Source of the DNA: Chromatiaceae bacterium
Lineage (GTDB): Bacteria; Pseudomonadota; Gammaproteobacteria; Chromatiales; Chromatiaceae
DNA length: 64,000 nucleotides
NCBI GenBank assembly: GCA_016714645.1
Contig: JADKCI010000004.1
Location: 411,001 to 475,000, forward strand
Direction: 5' to 3'
The position numbers and the translations under genes are program-made. Positions 44,401 to 51,302 of this stretch are shown here, one piece after another. The notes beneath the pieces were generated by a model, which was not told the origin of the DNA, did not search any database, and saw nothing but the letters and a program-made list of their open reading frames with translations. The stretch's first letter is position 1. Each line of letters begins with the position of its first letter.

Positions 44401-44602
44401 CGCGGGCCTGGCCCTGGTCCCGCTGGCGCTGGCCGGCGGCGAGCCTGGCAGCGAGATCCAGACCCCCATGGCCATCGTCATCCTGTGGGGGCTGGTGTCC
44501 TCGACGGCCTTGAATATGGTCGTGGTTCCCGCCTTGTACTTGCGCTTTGGGGCCCTGCGCAGGGGCAGCCAACCGGAGGACCGGGACGGAGACCTGGGGT
44601 GA
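41468..44602 (+). CDS. Heavy-metal RND efflux pump, CusA/CzcA family
   Basis: 1044 residues, full length for the family, with 12 membrane helices in two sets and two large periplasmic loops. It has the HME-RND opening MPVDVFPDLTAPTVTVLAEA and the helix-4 motif GALVDDAIIDVENIARRL with acidic residues for proton relay. Unlike E. coli CusA, the helix-4 pattern has two Asp (VDDA), closer to divalent-metal branches, so Cu versus Zn/Co/Ni cannot be settled. It exports metal using proton motive force with the adjacent adaptor. Confidence 0.88.
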   Translation: MIAALLRWSLKDRLFVLAAALLLLGYGLDRTLTMPVDVFPDLTAPTVTVLAEAPGLAPTEMETLVTLPIEAALNGAAGVRRIRSSTGIGTAMVWVEFDWGTDIPRARQVVTEHLQTARASLPPDIPAPVLAPVTSIMGEVMFIALRAEGDAPSYDLMTLKTVADGNLRRQLLAVPGVAQVVITGGETRQYQVLVDPVKLANYRIGLDQVSAALSETNENTSAGFLVENGQEYLINGLGRVHSPDDIAATVVDLRDGVPVRIADLAGVRIGPAITRGTAAANGHPAVVLAIQKQPGANTLALTERLDARMTELQAGLPAGMLIETGLFRQADFIQAAVTHVRVALRDGALMVLVIVFAFLGSAAATAITVLAIPLSLLAAVLVLDALGASINTMTLGGMAIAVGALVDDAIIDVENIARRLREDAARAPQDRRGVTRVVFAATLEIQSSIVFATLIIILVFLPLFFLSGVEGRLLQPLGLAYVVALAASLLIAITLTPVLCSYLLPRTRAVRAGQEPWLVSWLKRLYAPLLARTLSHWRPVAVSSLVLVLLALVALSQAGQAFLPPFNEGSLTLLANTPPGTSLEQSDALAAQLEDALLAQPEVLGTARRTGRSDLAEHSMEVNGTEIEVTLRDSGRDMEAILAELRARVTGIPGMNVTIGQPISHRVDHMLSGTRASIAVKVFGDDLYELRRIAKAIESRMAEIPGVVDLMVEQQADIPFVTIAIRREAIARHGLRVRDVATTIETAFHGRVLSKVLEGQTSFDLVLRYEDEAREDIQRVRETLVTTPSGARLPLHALADVRRDRGPNTVSRENVQRKIVVSANAAGRDLHTLVDEIRGVVADSVPLPGGYRVEYGGQFESAAQATRTLLILGIGVVIGIFLLLYVAFKSGRDAALVMLNLPLALIGGVVGVFAAGGVVSVASLVGFITLFGIAARNGVMLIAHIRHLIEEEGVVDFREAVRRGAMERLAPIFMTALAAGLALVPLALAGGEPGSEIQTPMAIVILWGLVSSTALNMVVVPALYLRFGALRRGSQPEDRDGDLG

Positions 44603-44668
44603 TTAGCCGCCTTTTCCGCAGTGGCGGCAACAGTAGCTGCCTCCCCGGGGAGGGCCGAAGAGGCGGGG

Positions 44669-44932
44669 TTATCGGGTGCGGTGCTGCTCTCGCAGCATGA
44701 AAAGATAGAGACTTTCCACCTTGGTGCGTGCCCAGGGCGTCTTGCGGAGGAATTTCAGGCTCGAGGACAGGCTGGGGTCCTGGGTGAAACACCGCATGGG
44801 GAGGCGCTCTCCCAGGCCCTGCCAGCCGTAATGGGCGACTAGGGCGGTCACGATGGCCTCAAGGGTCAGGCCATGCAGGGGATTGCGGGGTTGAACCCGC
44901 CAGGGCGAGGGGGGTGAAGGTGGTGTGGTCAT
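44669..44932 (-). CDS. VF530 family DNA-binding protein
   Basis: 87 residues. After a proline-rich start, NPLHGLTLEAIVTALVAHYG, DPSLSSSLKFLRKTPWARTK and VESLYL reproduce the VF530 (DUF2132) family, a small helical protein known from a Vibrio structure and proposed to bind DNA. It stands alone between the efflux genes and a Nudix gene. Confidence 0.85.
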   Translation of the reverse strand: MTTPPSPPSPWRVQPRNPLHGLTLEAIVTALVAHYGWQGLGERLPMRCFTQDPSLSSSLKFLRKTPWARTKVESLYLFMLREQHRTR

Positions 44933-44964
44933 AATCGGCGGGCCTTGGGTGGTCCGGGGCGCGG

Positions 44965-45585
44965 CTAGCCGCCCAGCATCAGGGCCAGTTCCTGGTCGCG
45001 GGGCAGGTTGACGACGGCTACCAACTGATTTTTGGGGACCAGCAGGACCGCCTGGCTCTCCCAGCCCATGTCCGCCGGGGTACCGCCGACCCGGCGCGCT
45101 CGGTAGTAGCGGGCCAGGGTGATGACTCCCGGCAAGTCGCCGATCAGCCCGGTGATTTCCACCCGCAGGCCCGTCTCCTCGAAGGTCTCCTTGATGGCCG
45201 TGACCTGCAGGGATAAACCTTCGTCGGCGCGGCCCTTGGGGAAGCTGGCCACGCAGCCCGCGAAGCGGTTGGTGGGGCAGACGATCCAGATGCGCCCGTC
45301 GGGCTCTTCGATGATGAGTCCCGCCGCTGGCCGTTTGCCCTGGGGGTCAAAGGGCGGCTCCACCAGATCCGGTCGCTGGCCAGGGACCTGGGACCAGTCA
45401 TGCAGGCTGGTGGGCGCCTCCCGCCAGGTCGCGAAGGGGGTGCCGTTCAGGGCCGCCGGGACGGGGCCCTCGGGTAGGAAGGTGCCGATCTGGTCCGGGA
45501 GGTGCCAATAGGCCTCGGGCCCTGGGCTATGGGGGCTCGTGATGATCACGGGCTGGCCCTGGCCATTGGGTTTGGGGTGAATCAT
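44965..45585 (-). CDS. Nudix hydrolase
   Basis: 206 residues. The Nudix box is around FPKGRADEGLSLQVTAIKET followed by FEETGLRV; the usual Arg of the REUXEE core is Lys here. A ~90-residue N-terminal extension precedes it. The substrate is unknown; the family removes phosphate from nucleoside diphosphates linked to other groups. It follows the ihfA-merR end with a 31-base gap on the same strand. Confidence 0.8.
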   Translation of the reverse strand: MIHPKPNGQGQPVIITSPHSPGPEAYWHLPDQIGTFLPEGPVPAALNGTPFATWREAPTSLHDWSQVPGQRPDLVEPPFDPQGKRPAAGLIIEEPDGRIWIVCPTNRFAGCVASFPKGRADEGLSLQVTAIKETFEETGLRVEITGLIGDLPGVITLARYYRARRVGGTPADMGWESQAVLLVPKNQLVAVVNLPRDQELALMLGG

Positions 45586-45616
45586 GGGCGGTTGGACCTG
45601 GCCGAAGGGGCCCCGG

Positions 45617-45994
45617 TCAGCGACTCAGTAACTCCAGAACCTGCTCCAGTTCATGGCGAAGCTGGTGAACGATCTGTTGGCTCTGGGATGCGTCGTGCCT
45701 AGCGTTATCACCAGCGAGCTGCTGACGGGCGCCGCTGATGGTAAAGCCCTGATCATAGAGGAGGTTACGTATCTGGCGGACCATGAGCACGTCATGACGC
45801 TGATAGTAGCGGCGGTTGCCGCGACGCTTGACGGGGCTGAGCTGGGGAAATTCCTGTTCCCAATATCGCAGGACATGCGGCTTGACGCCGCAGAGTTCAC
45901 TGACCTCGCCGATGGTGAAGTAGCGCTTGCCGGGGATCGGCGGCAGTTCGCCGCTCGTCTCGCCCTCGCTCGCGTTACTGATCGTTTCCAACAT
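45617..45994 (-). CDS. MerR-family regulator downstream of ihfA
   Basis: 125 residues. YFTIGEVSELCGVKPHVLRYWEQEF is split over the winged helix-turn-helix, and RRYYQRHDVLMVRQIRNLLY follows, giving a MerR DNA-binding domain with a short C-terminal coiled helix and no Cys-rich metal loop. A MerR gene after ihfA is a common gammaproteobacterial arrangement. It overlaps ihfA by 20 bases. The effector is unknown. Confidence 0.85.
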   Translation of the reverse strand: MLETISNASEGETSGELPPIPGKRYFTIGEVSELCGVKPHVLRYWEQEFPQLSPVKRRGNRRYYQRHDVLMVRQIRNLLYDQGFTISGARQQLAGDNARHDASQSQQIVHQLRHELEQVLELLSR

Positions 45995-46274
45995 AAGCTT
46001 CCACCCGCGACTTGAGTTTCTGGCCGGGGCGGAAGGTCACGACGCGCCGCGCCGTGATGGGGATCTCCTCCCCCGTCTTGGGATTACGGCCGGGGCGCTG
46101 CTTCTTTTCGCGGAGATCGAAATTGCCGAAACCGGACAGTTTGACCTGCTCGCCCTTCTCTAGGGCAAGCCGGATCTCCTCAAAGAACAACTCGACCATG
46201 TCCTTGGCCTCGCGCTTGTTGAGGCCCAATTGTTCATAGAGGTATTCGGCCATATCGGCCTTTGTCAGTGCCAT
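45975..46274 (-). CDS. ihfA: Integration host factor alpha subunit
   Basis: 99 residues, the normal length. MALTKADMAEYLYEQLGL at the start, then LSGFGNFDLREKKQRPGRNP with the beta-arm Pro that intercalates DNA, and VVTFRPGQKLK. It pairs with IhfB to bend DNA. It lies 4 bases after pheT, in the standard pheT-ihfA order. Confidence 0.95.
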   Translation of the reverse strand: MALTKADMAEYLYEQLGLNKREAKDMVELFFEEIRLALEKGEQVKLSGFGNFDLREKKQRPGRNPKTGEEIPITARRVVTFRPGQKLKSRVEAYVGNDQ

Positions 46275-46278
46275 CGCG

Positions 46279-48657
46279 TCAATCTCTCAGTTTAGCCCCA
46301 AGTTCAACACTCAGCCGCTCCAGAACACGGCCGAGGGTCGTTTCTACTTCCTGATCGGTAAGTGTCTGAGAAGTGGCTTGTAAAATCAATCCCAGAGCGA
46401 AACTTTTTGTACCCTGGGGGATTCTCTCGCCCTCATAGACATCAAAAAGGATCAGGTCCCGCAGCAGATTGGAGGCCGCCGCCGCCACGCAGTCCCGCAC
46501 GCGGTGGAAGGGCAGGTCGCGATCGACGAGGATGGCCAGGTCGCGGCGGATGGCGGGGAAGCGGGAGATGGGCGCGAAGGCGGGCAGGACGCCTTCCCGC
46601 AGCCCCGACAGCGTCAGTTCGAAGAGGTAGGCGTTGGCGTCGATATCCAGTTCCGCGGCCAGGGCCGGGTGCAACATACCCATGAGGCCGACGACCTGGC
46701 CCTGGCGCTCGATGCGCGCCGTCTGGCCCGGATGCAAGGCTGGGTGTTCGCTGGGGACGAAGCGGAAGTCACCGGCCGCGCCGGTTAGGGTCAAAAGGGC
46801 CTCCAGGTCGGCCTTGAGGTCGAAGAAGTCGGCGGCCTGGGCCGCCGCGCCCCACTGTTCGGGGAGGGACTTGCCCAGCAGCAGGCCGGCGAGCATGCCC
46901 TCCTGGCGCAGGCCCGCCGGGTCTTGCTGGAAGCGCAGGCCACTCTCGAAGAGGCGCAGACGCTCCTGCTGACGGGCCAGATTGCCCCGGGCGGCCTGGA
47001 TGAGGCCGGGCCAGAGGCTGGTGCGCATGGCGGACATCTCGGGGGAGAGGGGATTGGCGAGCAGGAGGGGCCGCTGCTCCGGGTCCAGTCGCCGCTGCAG
47101 CTCGGGGTTGACGAAGCTGTAGCTGATGACCTCGTTGAAGCCGCGATCGACCAGGGCCAGCCGGGCGCGGTCGAGATCGAAGGCGGTCTCGGGTGGGGCC
47201 TTGGTGGCGGAGGAGGCGGAGGCATGGCTGGCGGGGATGCGGGTGTAGCCATGGATGCGGCCGATTTCCGCGATGAGGTCCACCTCGTGCACCAGGTCGA
47301 AGCGACTGCTGGGGGCGGTCACCTCCCAGCCCTCGGCCGTCGGGGTCAGTTCCATGCCCAGGCGGGTCAAGATGTCGGTGAGGGTGGCGTCGTCCAGGCT
47401 CAGGCCCAGCAGGCGGCGGATACGGTCGCGACGCAGGGCCAGTCGGGAGCGGGCCGGCACCTGCGCCGTGGCGACGGCCTCGACGATAGGTCCGGGTTCG
47501 CCGCCGGCGATGGCGATCAGGAGGGCGGTGGCCCGTTCCAGGGCGCGGACCTGGAGTTGGGGATCGACGCCGCGCTCGAACCGATGGGATGCGTCGGTGT
47601 GGAGGCCATGGGCGCGGGCCTTGCCGCTGATGTGGGCCGGGGCGAAGAAGGCGCTTTCGAAGAGGATGTCACGGGTCTCGGCGCCGACGGCGGTCTCGGC
47701 GCCGCCCATGATGCCGGCCAGGGCGATGGCCTTGGCGGTGTCGGCGATCACCAGGGTGCCGGGGTTCAGGGTGATGGTGTCGCCATTGAGCAGGGCCAGC
47801 CGCTCGCCAGGGTGGGCGAGGCGAACCTGGATGCCGCCCTCCAGCCTGGCCAGGTCGAAGCCATGCAGGGGCTGGCCGAGTTCCAGGAGCACATAGTTGG
47901 TGACGTCCACCACGGGGCTGATGGCGCGCAGGCCCGAACGGCGCAGGCGCTCGCGCATCCAGAGGGGCGTCTCGGCGCTTGGGTTGATGGCGCGGATGAC
48001 GCGGCAGGCGTAGCGCGGGCAGGCCTCCGGGGCCAGGAGTTCCACGGGGAAGCGATCGTCGCGGCTGGGCGGTACCGCGGGGAGGGGGGGGACGCACACC
48101 GGGCAACGGTTGATGACGCCCACCTCGCGCGCCACGCCGGCGAGGCTCAGGCAGTCGCTGCGGTCCGGGGTCAGGTCTAGCTCGATGCAGGTATCGTCGA
48201 GGGTCAGCCAGGCGCGGAAGTCGGCGCCGATGGGGGCATCATCCGGCAGGGGGAGTATGCCATCCGAGGTCTCCGCCAGGCCTAATTCGGCGGCGGAGCA
48301 GATCATGCCGTGGGATTCGATGCCGCGCAGCTTGGCGCGCTTGATCTTGAGGCCGCCGGGTAGGACGGCGCCCAGGGTGGCCACGGGTACCCGCTGCCCA
48401 GCAGCGACGTTGGGGGCGCCGCAGATGATTTGCAGCGGCTCGCCCTGGCCAAGGTCGACGCGGCAGACGCGGAGCTTGGCGGCGTCCGGGTGGGGCTCGA
48501 CCGCCTGGACCCGCCCGATGCGCACGCCGGTAAAGGCGGGCGCCGCGGGAATCAGGGCGTCCACCTCCAGGCCAGCCATGCTCAATTGATCCGCGAGGGT
48601 GGCGGTGTCCACGGCGGGATTCACCCACTCACGCAACCAGGCTTCACTGAATCTCAT
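46279..48657 (-). CDS. pheT: Phenylalanyl-tRNA synthetase beta subunit
   Basis: 792 residues, full length. The N-terminus has the tRNA-binding EMAP-like domain (CGAPNVAAGQRVPVATLG), then B3/B4 editing domains, B5, the catalytic-like core, and the C-terminal anticodon-binding FDX-ACB domain (FPAIRRDLAILVD). With PheS it charges tRNA-Phe in an alpha2beta2 complex. It is the penultimate part of the thrS-to-ihfA cluster; 72 bases separate it from pheS. Confidence 0.95.
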   Translation of the reverse strand: MRFSEAWLREWVNPAVDTATLADQLSMAGLEVDALIPAAPAFTGVRIGRVQAVEPHPDAAKLRVCRVDLGQGEPLQIICGAPNVAAGQRVPVATLGAVLPGGLKIKRAKLRGIESHGMICSAAELGLAETSDGILPLPDDAPIGADFRAWLTLDDTCIELDLTPDRSDCLSLAGVAREVGVINRCPVCVPPLPAVPPSRDDRFPVELLAPEACPRYACRVIRAINPSAETPLWMRERLRRSGLRAISPVVDVTNYVLLELGQPLHGFDLARLEGGIQVRLAHPGERLALLNGDTITLNPGTLVIADTAKAIALAGIMGGAETAVGAETRDILFESAFFAPAHISGKARAHGLHTDASHRFERGVDPQLQVRALERATALLIAIAGGEPGPIVEAVATAQVPARSRLALRRDRIRRLLGLSLDDATLTDILTRLGMELTPTAEGWEVTAPSSRFDLVHEVDLIAEIGRIHGYTRIPASHASASSATKAPPETAFDLDRARLALVDRGFNEVISYSFVNPELQRRLDPEQRPLLLANPLSPEMSAMRTSLWPGLIQAARGNLARQQERLRLFESGLRFQQDPAGLRQEGMLAGLLLGKSLPEQWGAAAQAADFFDLKADLEALLTLTGAAGDFRFVPSEHPALHPGQTARIERQGQVVGLMGMLHPALAAELDIDANAYLFELTLSGLREGVLPAFAPISRFPAIRRDLAILVDRDLPFHRVRDCVAAAASNLLRDLILFDVYEGERIPQGTKSFALGLILQATSQTLTDQEVETTLGRVLERLSVELGAKLRD

Positions 48658-48729
48658 CTGTTCCTACCTGGCGGGCGACCCAGGGTGCCCGCCCGCTACC
48701 AAATAAAAGGAATGTTGGCCCGCGCTGGG

Positions 48730-49761
48730 TCACGCAAACTGCCGGAGAAACCGCAGGTCATTCTCGAAATAGAGCCGGATATCGTTGATGCCGTACCGCA
48801 ACATGGCCAGGCGCTCGACGCCCATGCCAAAGGCGTAGCCGAGATAGCGCTCCGAGTCTATGCCGACGTGGCGGAAGACCTCCGGATACACCATGCCGCA
48901 GCCCAGCACCTCCAGCCAGCCGCTCTGCTTGCAGACCCGGCAGCCGGCGCCGTTGCACATGACGCACTGGATATCCACCTCCGCCGAGGGCTCGGTGAAG
49001 GGGAAATAGGAGGGCCGGAAGCGTAACTCCAGGTCGCGCTCGAAGAAGTTGGTGAGGAAGTCGTAGAGCACCCCCTTGAGATCGGCGAAGCTGACCTCCT
49101 CGTCCACCAATAGCCCCTCCACCTGATGAAACATGGGGGTGTGGGTCAGGTCCGAGTCGCAGCGATAGACGCGCCCGGGGGCGATGATCTTGAGCGGGGG
49201 CCCCTGGTTTTCCATGACCCGGATCTGCACCGGCGAGGTGTGGGTGCGCAACAGCCGGTGCTGGTCGAAATAGAAGGTGTCGTGCATGGCCCGCGCCGGG
49301 TGATGGGCGGGGATATTGAGGGCCTCGAAATTGTGGTAGTCGTCCTCCACCTCCGGGCCTTCCGCGACCTCAAAGCCGGCATTGGCAAAGAGGCGCTCGA
49401 TGCGCCGCAGGGCGCGGGTGACGGGATGCAGGCCCCCCGGCCGTTGCCCCCGGCCGGGCAGGCTGACGTCGATACGTTCGCCCGCCAGTCGAAACCCCAG
49501 GGCCAGTTGTTCCAGGATACCCCTGCGGGCATCGATAGCCTCCTGGACCTGGACCTTGGCCTGGTTGATGGCCAGGCCCGCGCTGGGGCGCTGTTCCGGT
49601 GGCAGCCGGCCGAGTTGCTTGAGTTGGGCGGTCAGCAGGCCGGCCTTGCCCAGGTAATGCACCCGAACCCGATCCAGGGCGGGCAAGTCGGCGGCTGCGG
49701 CGATCTCGCCCAGGGCCTCCGCTTGAAGCGGCTCGATGCCGAGCCTGATGTCTTCGCTCAT
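48730..49761 (-). CDS. pheS: Phenylalanyl-tRNA synthetase alpha subunit
   Basis: 343 residues, normal length. An N-terminal coiled coil is followed by the class II catalytic core with motif 2 (VYRCDSDLTHTPMFHQVEGL), phenylalanine pocket residues in FTEPSAEVDI, and motif 3 GMGVERLAMLRYGI. A Cys cluster (CVMCNGAGCRVC) is present. A terminator hairpin lies 50 bases upstream, between rplT and pheS, so expression may be partly separate from the ribosomal genes. Confidence 0.95.
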   Translation of the reverse strand: MSEDIRLGIEPLQAEALGEIAAAADLPALDRVRVHYLGKAGLLTAQLKQLGRLPPEQRPSAGLAINQAKVQVQEAIDARRGILEQLALGFRLAGERIDVSLPGRGQRPGGLHPVTRALRRIERLFANAGFEVAEGPEVEDDYHNFEALNIPAHHPARAMHDTFYFDQHRLLRTHTSPVQIRVMENQGPPLKIIAPGRVYRCDSDLTHTPMFHQVEGLLVDEEVSFADLKGVLYDFLTNFFERDLELRFRPSYFPFTEPSAEVDIQCVMCNGAGCRVCKQSGWLEVLGCGMVYPEVFRHVGIDSERYLGYAFGMGVERLAMLRYGINDIRLYFENDLRFLRQFA

Positions 49762-49810
49762 GGTTGATGCCCGGAATGCTGATCCCTGGGGGGGAAGTCT
49801 GAACTGGAAT

Positions 49811-49840
49811 AAAAAAGGGGAAAGGCCATGGCCTTTCCCC
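49811..49840 (-). terminator. Rho-independent terminator/attenuator between rplT and pheS
   Basis: On the minus strand a perfect stem (GGGGAAAGGCC with its complement, tip at CCATGG) is followed by a run of six T. It ends the infC-rpmI-rplT transcript or acts as a pheST attenuator. No Phe-rich leader peptide like PheM is visible upstream. Confidence 0.85.
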
Positions 49841-49925
49841 TCCCTGGCGGCTTACCGCCCTACGCCTGGCGGGGGGGCCAAAGCCACCCCGCTTACGGAC
49901 GCCCTAGGCTGGACCAGGGGTGCGG

Positions 49926-50294
49926 TCAGGCGGCGGCGGGCGGCAAGGCGTTCTTGGCCTGAGCGGCCAGGGCGGCGAAGGCCTCGCTGTCGTGATAAGC
50001 GATGTCGGCCAGGACCTTGCGGTCGAGTTCGACACCCGCCAGCTTCAAGCCATTGATGAGCCGGCTGTAGGACAGACCACACTCGCGCGCGGCGGCGTTG
50101 ATGCGGGCGATCCAGAGAGCGCGGAACATGCGCTTCTTCTGGCGACGGTCGCGATAGGCGTACTGGCCGGCCTTGATAACGGCCTGCTTGGCGACGCGAA
50201 AGACTTTGCTGCGGGCACCGTAATACCCCTTAGCTTCGTCCAGGATCTTCTTGTGGCGTGCATGCGCGATGACGCCGCGTTTTACGCGTGGCAT
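49926..50294 (-). CDS. rplT: 50S ribosomal protein L20
   Basis: 122 residues (118 in E. coli). RVKRGVIAHARHKKILDEAK, GYYGARSKVFRVAKQAV and RDRRQKKRMFRALWIARINA are diagnostic. It binds 23S rRNA early in assembly and, in E. coli, represses translation of the rpmI-rplT message. It follows rpmI by 78 bases. Confidence 0.96.
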   Translation of the reverse strand: MPRVKRGVIAHARHKKILDEAKGYYGARSKVFRVAKQAVIKAGQYAYRDRRQKKRMFRALWIARINAAARECGLSYSRLINGLKLAGVELDRKVLADIAYHDSEAFAALAAQAKNALPPAAA

Positions 50295-50372
50295 GGAATG
50301 CTTCTCCGGAAATCATTCAAATCATATTAGGACTGTCGATGGCTCGCTAAACCCAGGAGGGTTCGGGAGGGC

Positions 50373-50570
50373 TCAACAGTAGGGCATCATCCTCATGGCC
50401 ATCTTCATGTCGGCCTGGTGGAGCATGGCGGGATCACGCAGGTGGCGCTTCCGCTTGGTCGGCTTCTTGGTGAGGATGTGCCGCCGGTGGGAGGCATTCC
50501 GTTTGATTTTTCCGGAACCGGTAAACGAAAAACGCTTGGCGGCCCCGCGATTGGTTTTGATCTTGGGCAT
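50373..50570 (-). CDS. rpmI: 50S ribosomal protein L35
   Basis: 65 residues, the normal size. PKIKTNRGAAKRFSFTGSGK and KRNASHRRHILTKK identify L35. It is very basic. It sits between infC and rplT in the standard order with a 130-base gap after infC, which may hold the L20 regulatory leader. Confidence 0.96.
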   Translation of the reverse strand: MPKIKTNRGAAKRFSFTGSGKIKRNASHRRHILTKKPTKRKRHLRDPAMLHQADMKMAMRMMPYC

Positions 50571-50700
50571 TTTTCAACACTCCGCTATTGATCATTGCTG
50601 ATGGCGGCGATCGGCATCAGGAGATGCCTGCGGGCCATCCACCTGACGGCCCGCGGGCATCCCGATCGCGAGGGTCCCGACATCGGGACCCACCTTGCCG

Positions 50701-51219
50701 CTATTTTTTCTTGGGGCCTAGTACCATCACCATCTGGCGTCCTTCCATCTGGGGTTGCTGCTCGATGATACTGATGCTGGCCAGGTCCTTTTCCACGCGC
50801 TGGAGCAATTCGAGCCCCAGATCGCGGTGGGCGTGTTCACGCCCGCGGAAACGCATCGTGACCTTGGCCTTATCCCCTTCGTTGAGGAAACGCGTCAGGT
50901 TGCGCAGTTTGACCTGATAGTCTCCTTCCTCCGTCCCTGGACGAAATTTGATTTCCTTGATTTCGACCTGCTTCTGATTCTTTCTCGCCTCGGCCCGCTT
51001 CTTCTTCTGGTCGAAGAGGAAGCGCCCGAAGTCCATGAGGCGGCAGACCGGCGGTTCCACGTTGGGAACGATCTCGACCAAGTCCAGACCTTCTTCCGCC
51101 GCCCGCTCCAGGGCCTCGCGAGTCCTTAGAATACCAACCTGTTGACCTTCCGCGTCAATAAGCCGTACCTCGGGTACGTTGATTTCCTTGTTAACACGGT
51201 TTCTCTTTGGCGCAGCTAT
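50701..51219 (-). CDS. infC: Translation initiation factor IF-3, start at a rare ATA codon
   Basis: 172 residues if started at ATA (51217-51219), 8 bases after a strong GGAGG. The frame continues from there as AAPKRNRVNKEINVPEVRLI, the conserved IF-3 N-terminus; no ATG or GTG precedes it in a better place. The first ATG lies 46 codons later and would remove most of the N-terminal domain. The C-terminal domain ends with RQMVMVLGPKKK. IF-3 discriminates against non-AUG starts and represses its own synthesis through such a start (AUU in E. coli). It lies 84 bases after thrS. Confidence 0.92.
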   Translation of the reverse strand: MAAPKRNRVNKEINVPEVRLIDAEGQQVGILRTREALERAAEEGLDLVEIVPNVEPPVCRLMDFGRFLFDQKKKRAEARKNQKQVEIKEIKFRPGTEEGDYQVKLRNLTRFLNEGDKAKVTMRFRGREHAHRDLGLELLQRVEKDLASISIIEQQPQMEGRQMVMVLGPKKK

Positions 51220-51302
51220 CGCAGGTTCCTCCAGTCAGGGAAAAAAACAGCCGGCGAAACCAAGGCCCTGAGCTGGCAGGGCCCGGCGTCCGCCGGCCTG
51301 GA

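Noticed and set aside
42977..44572. 531-codon minus-strand open frame opposite the RND pump
   Set aside because: Composition and lack of any motif mark it as a shadow of the pump gene.
46924..48180. 418-codon plus-strand open frame opposite pheT
   Set aside because: Low-complexity Gly/Ala/Asp-rich antisense frame; pheT is unambiguous.
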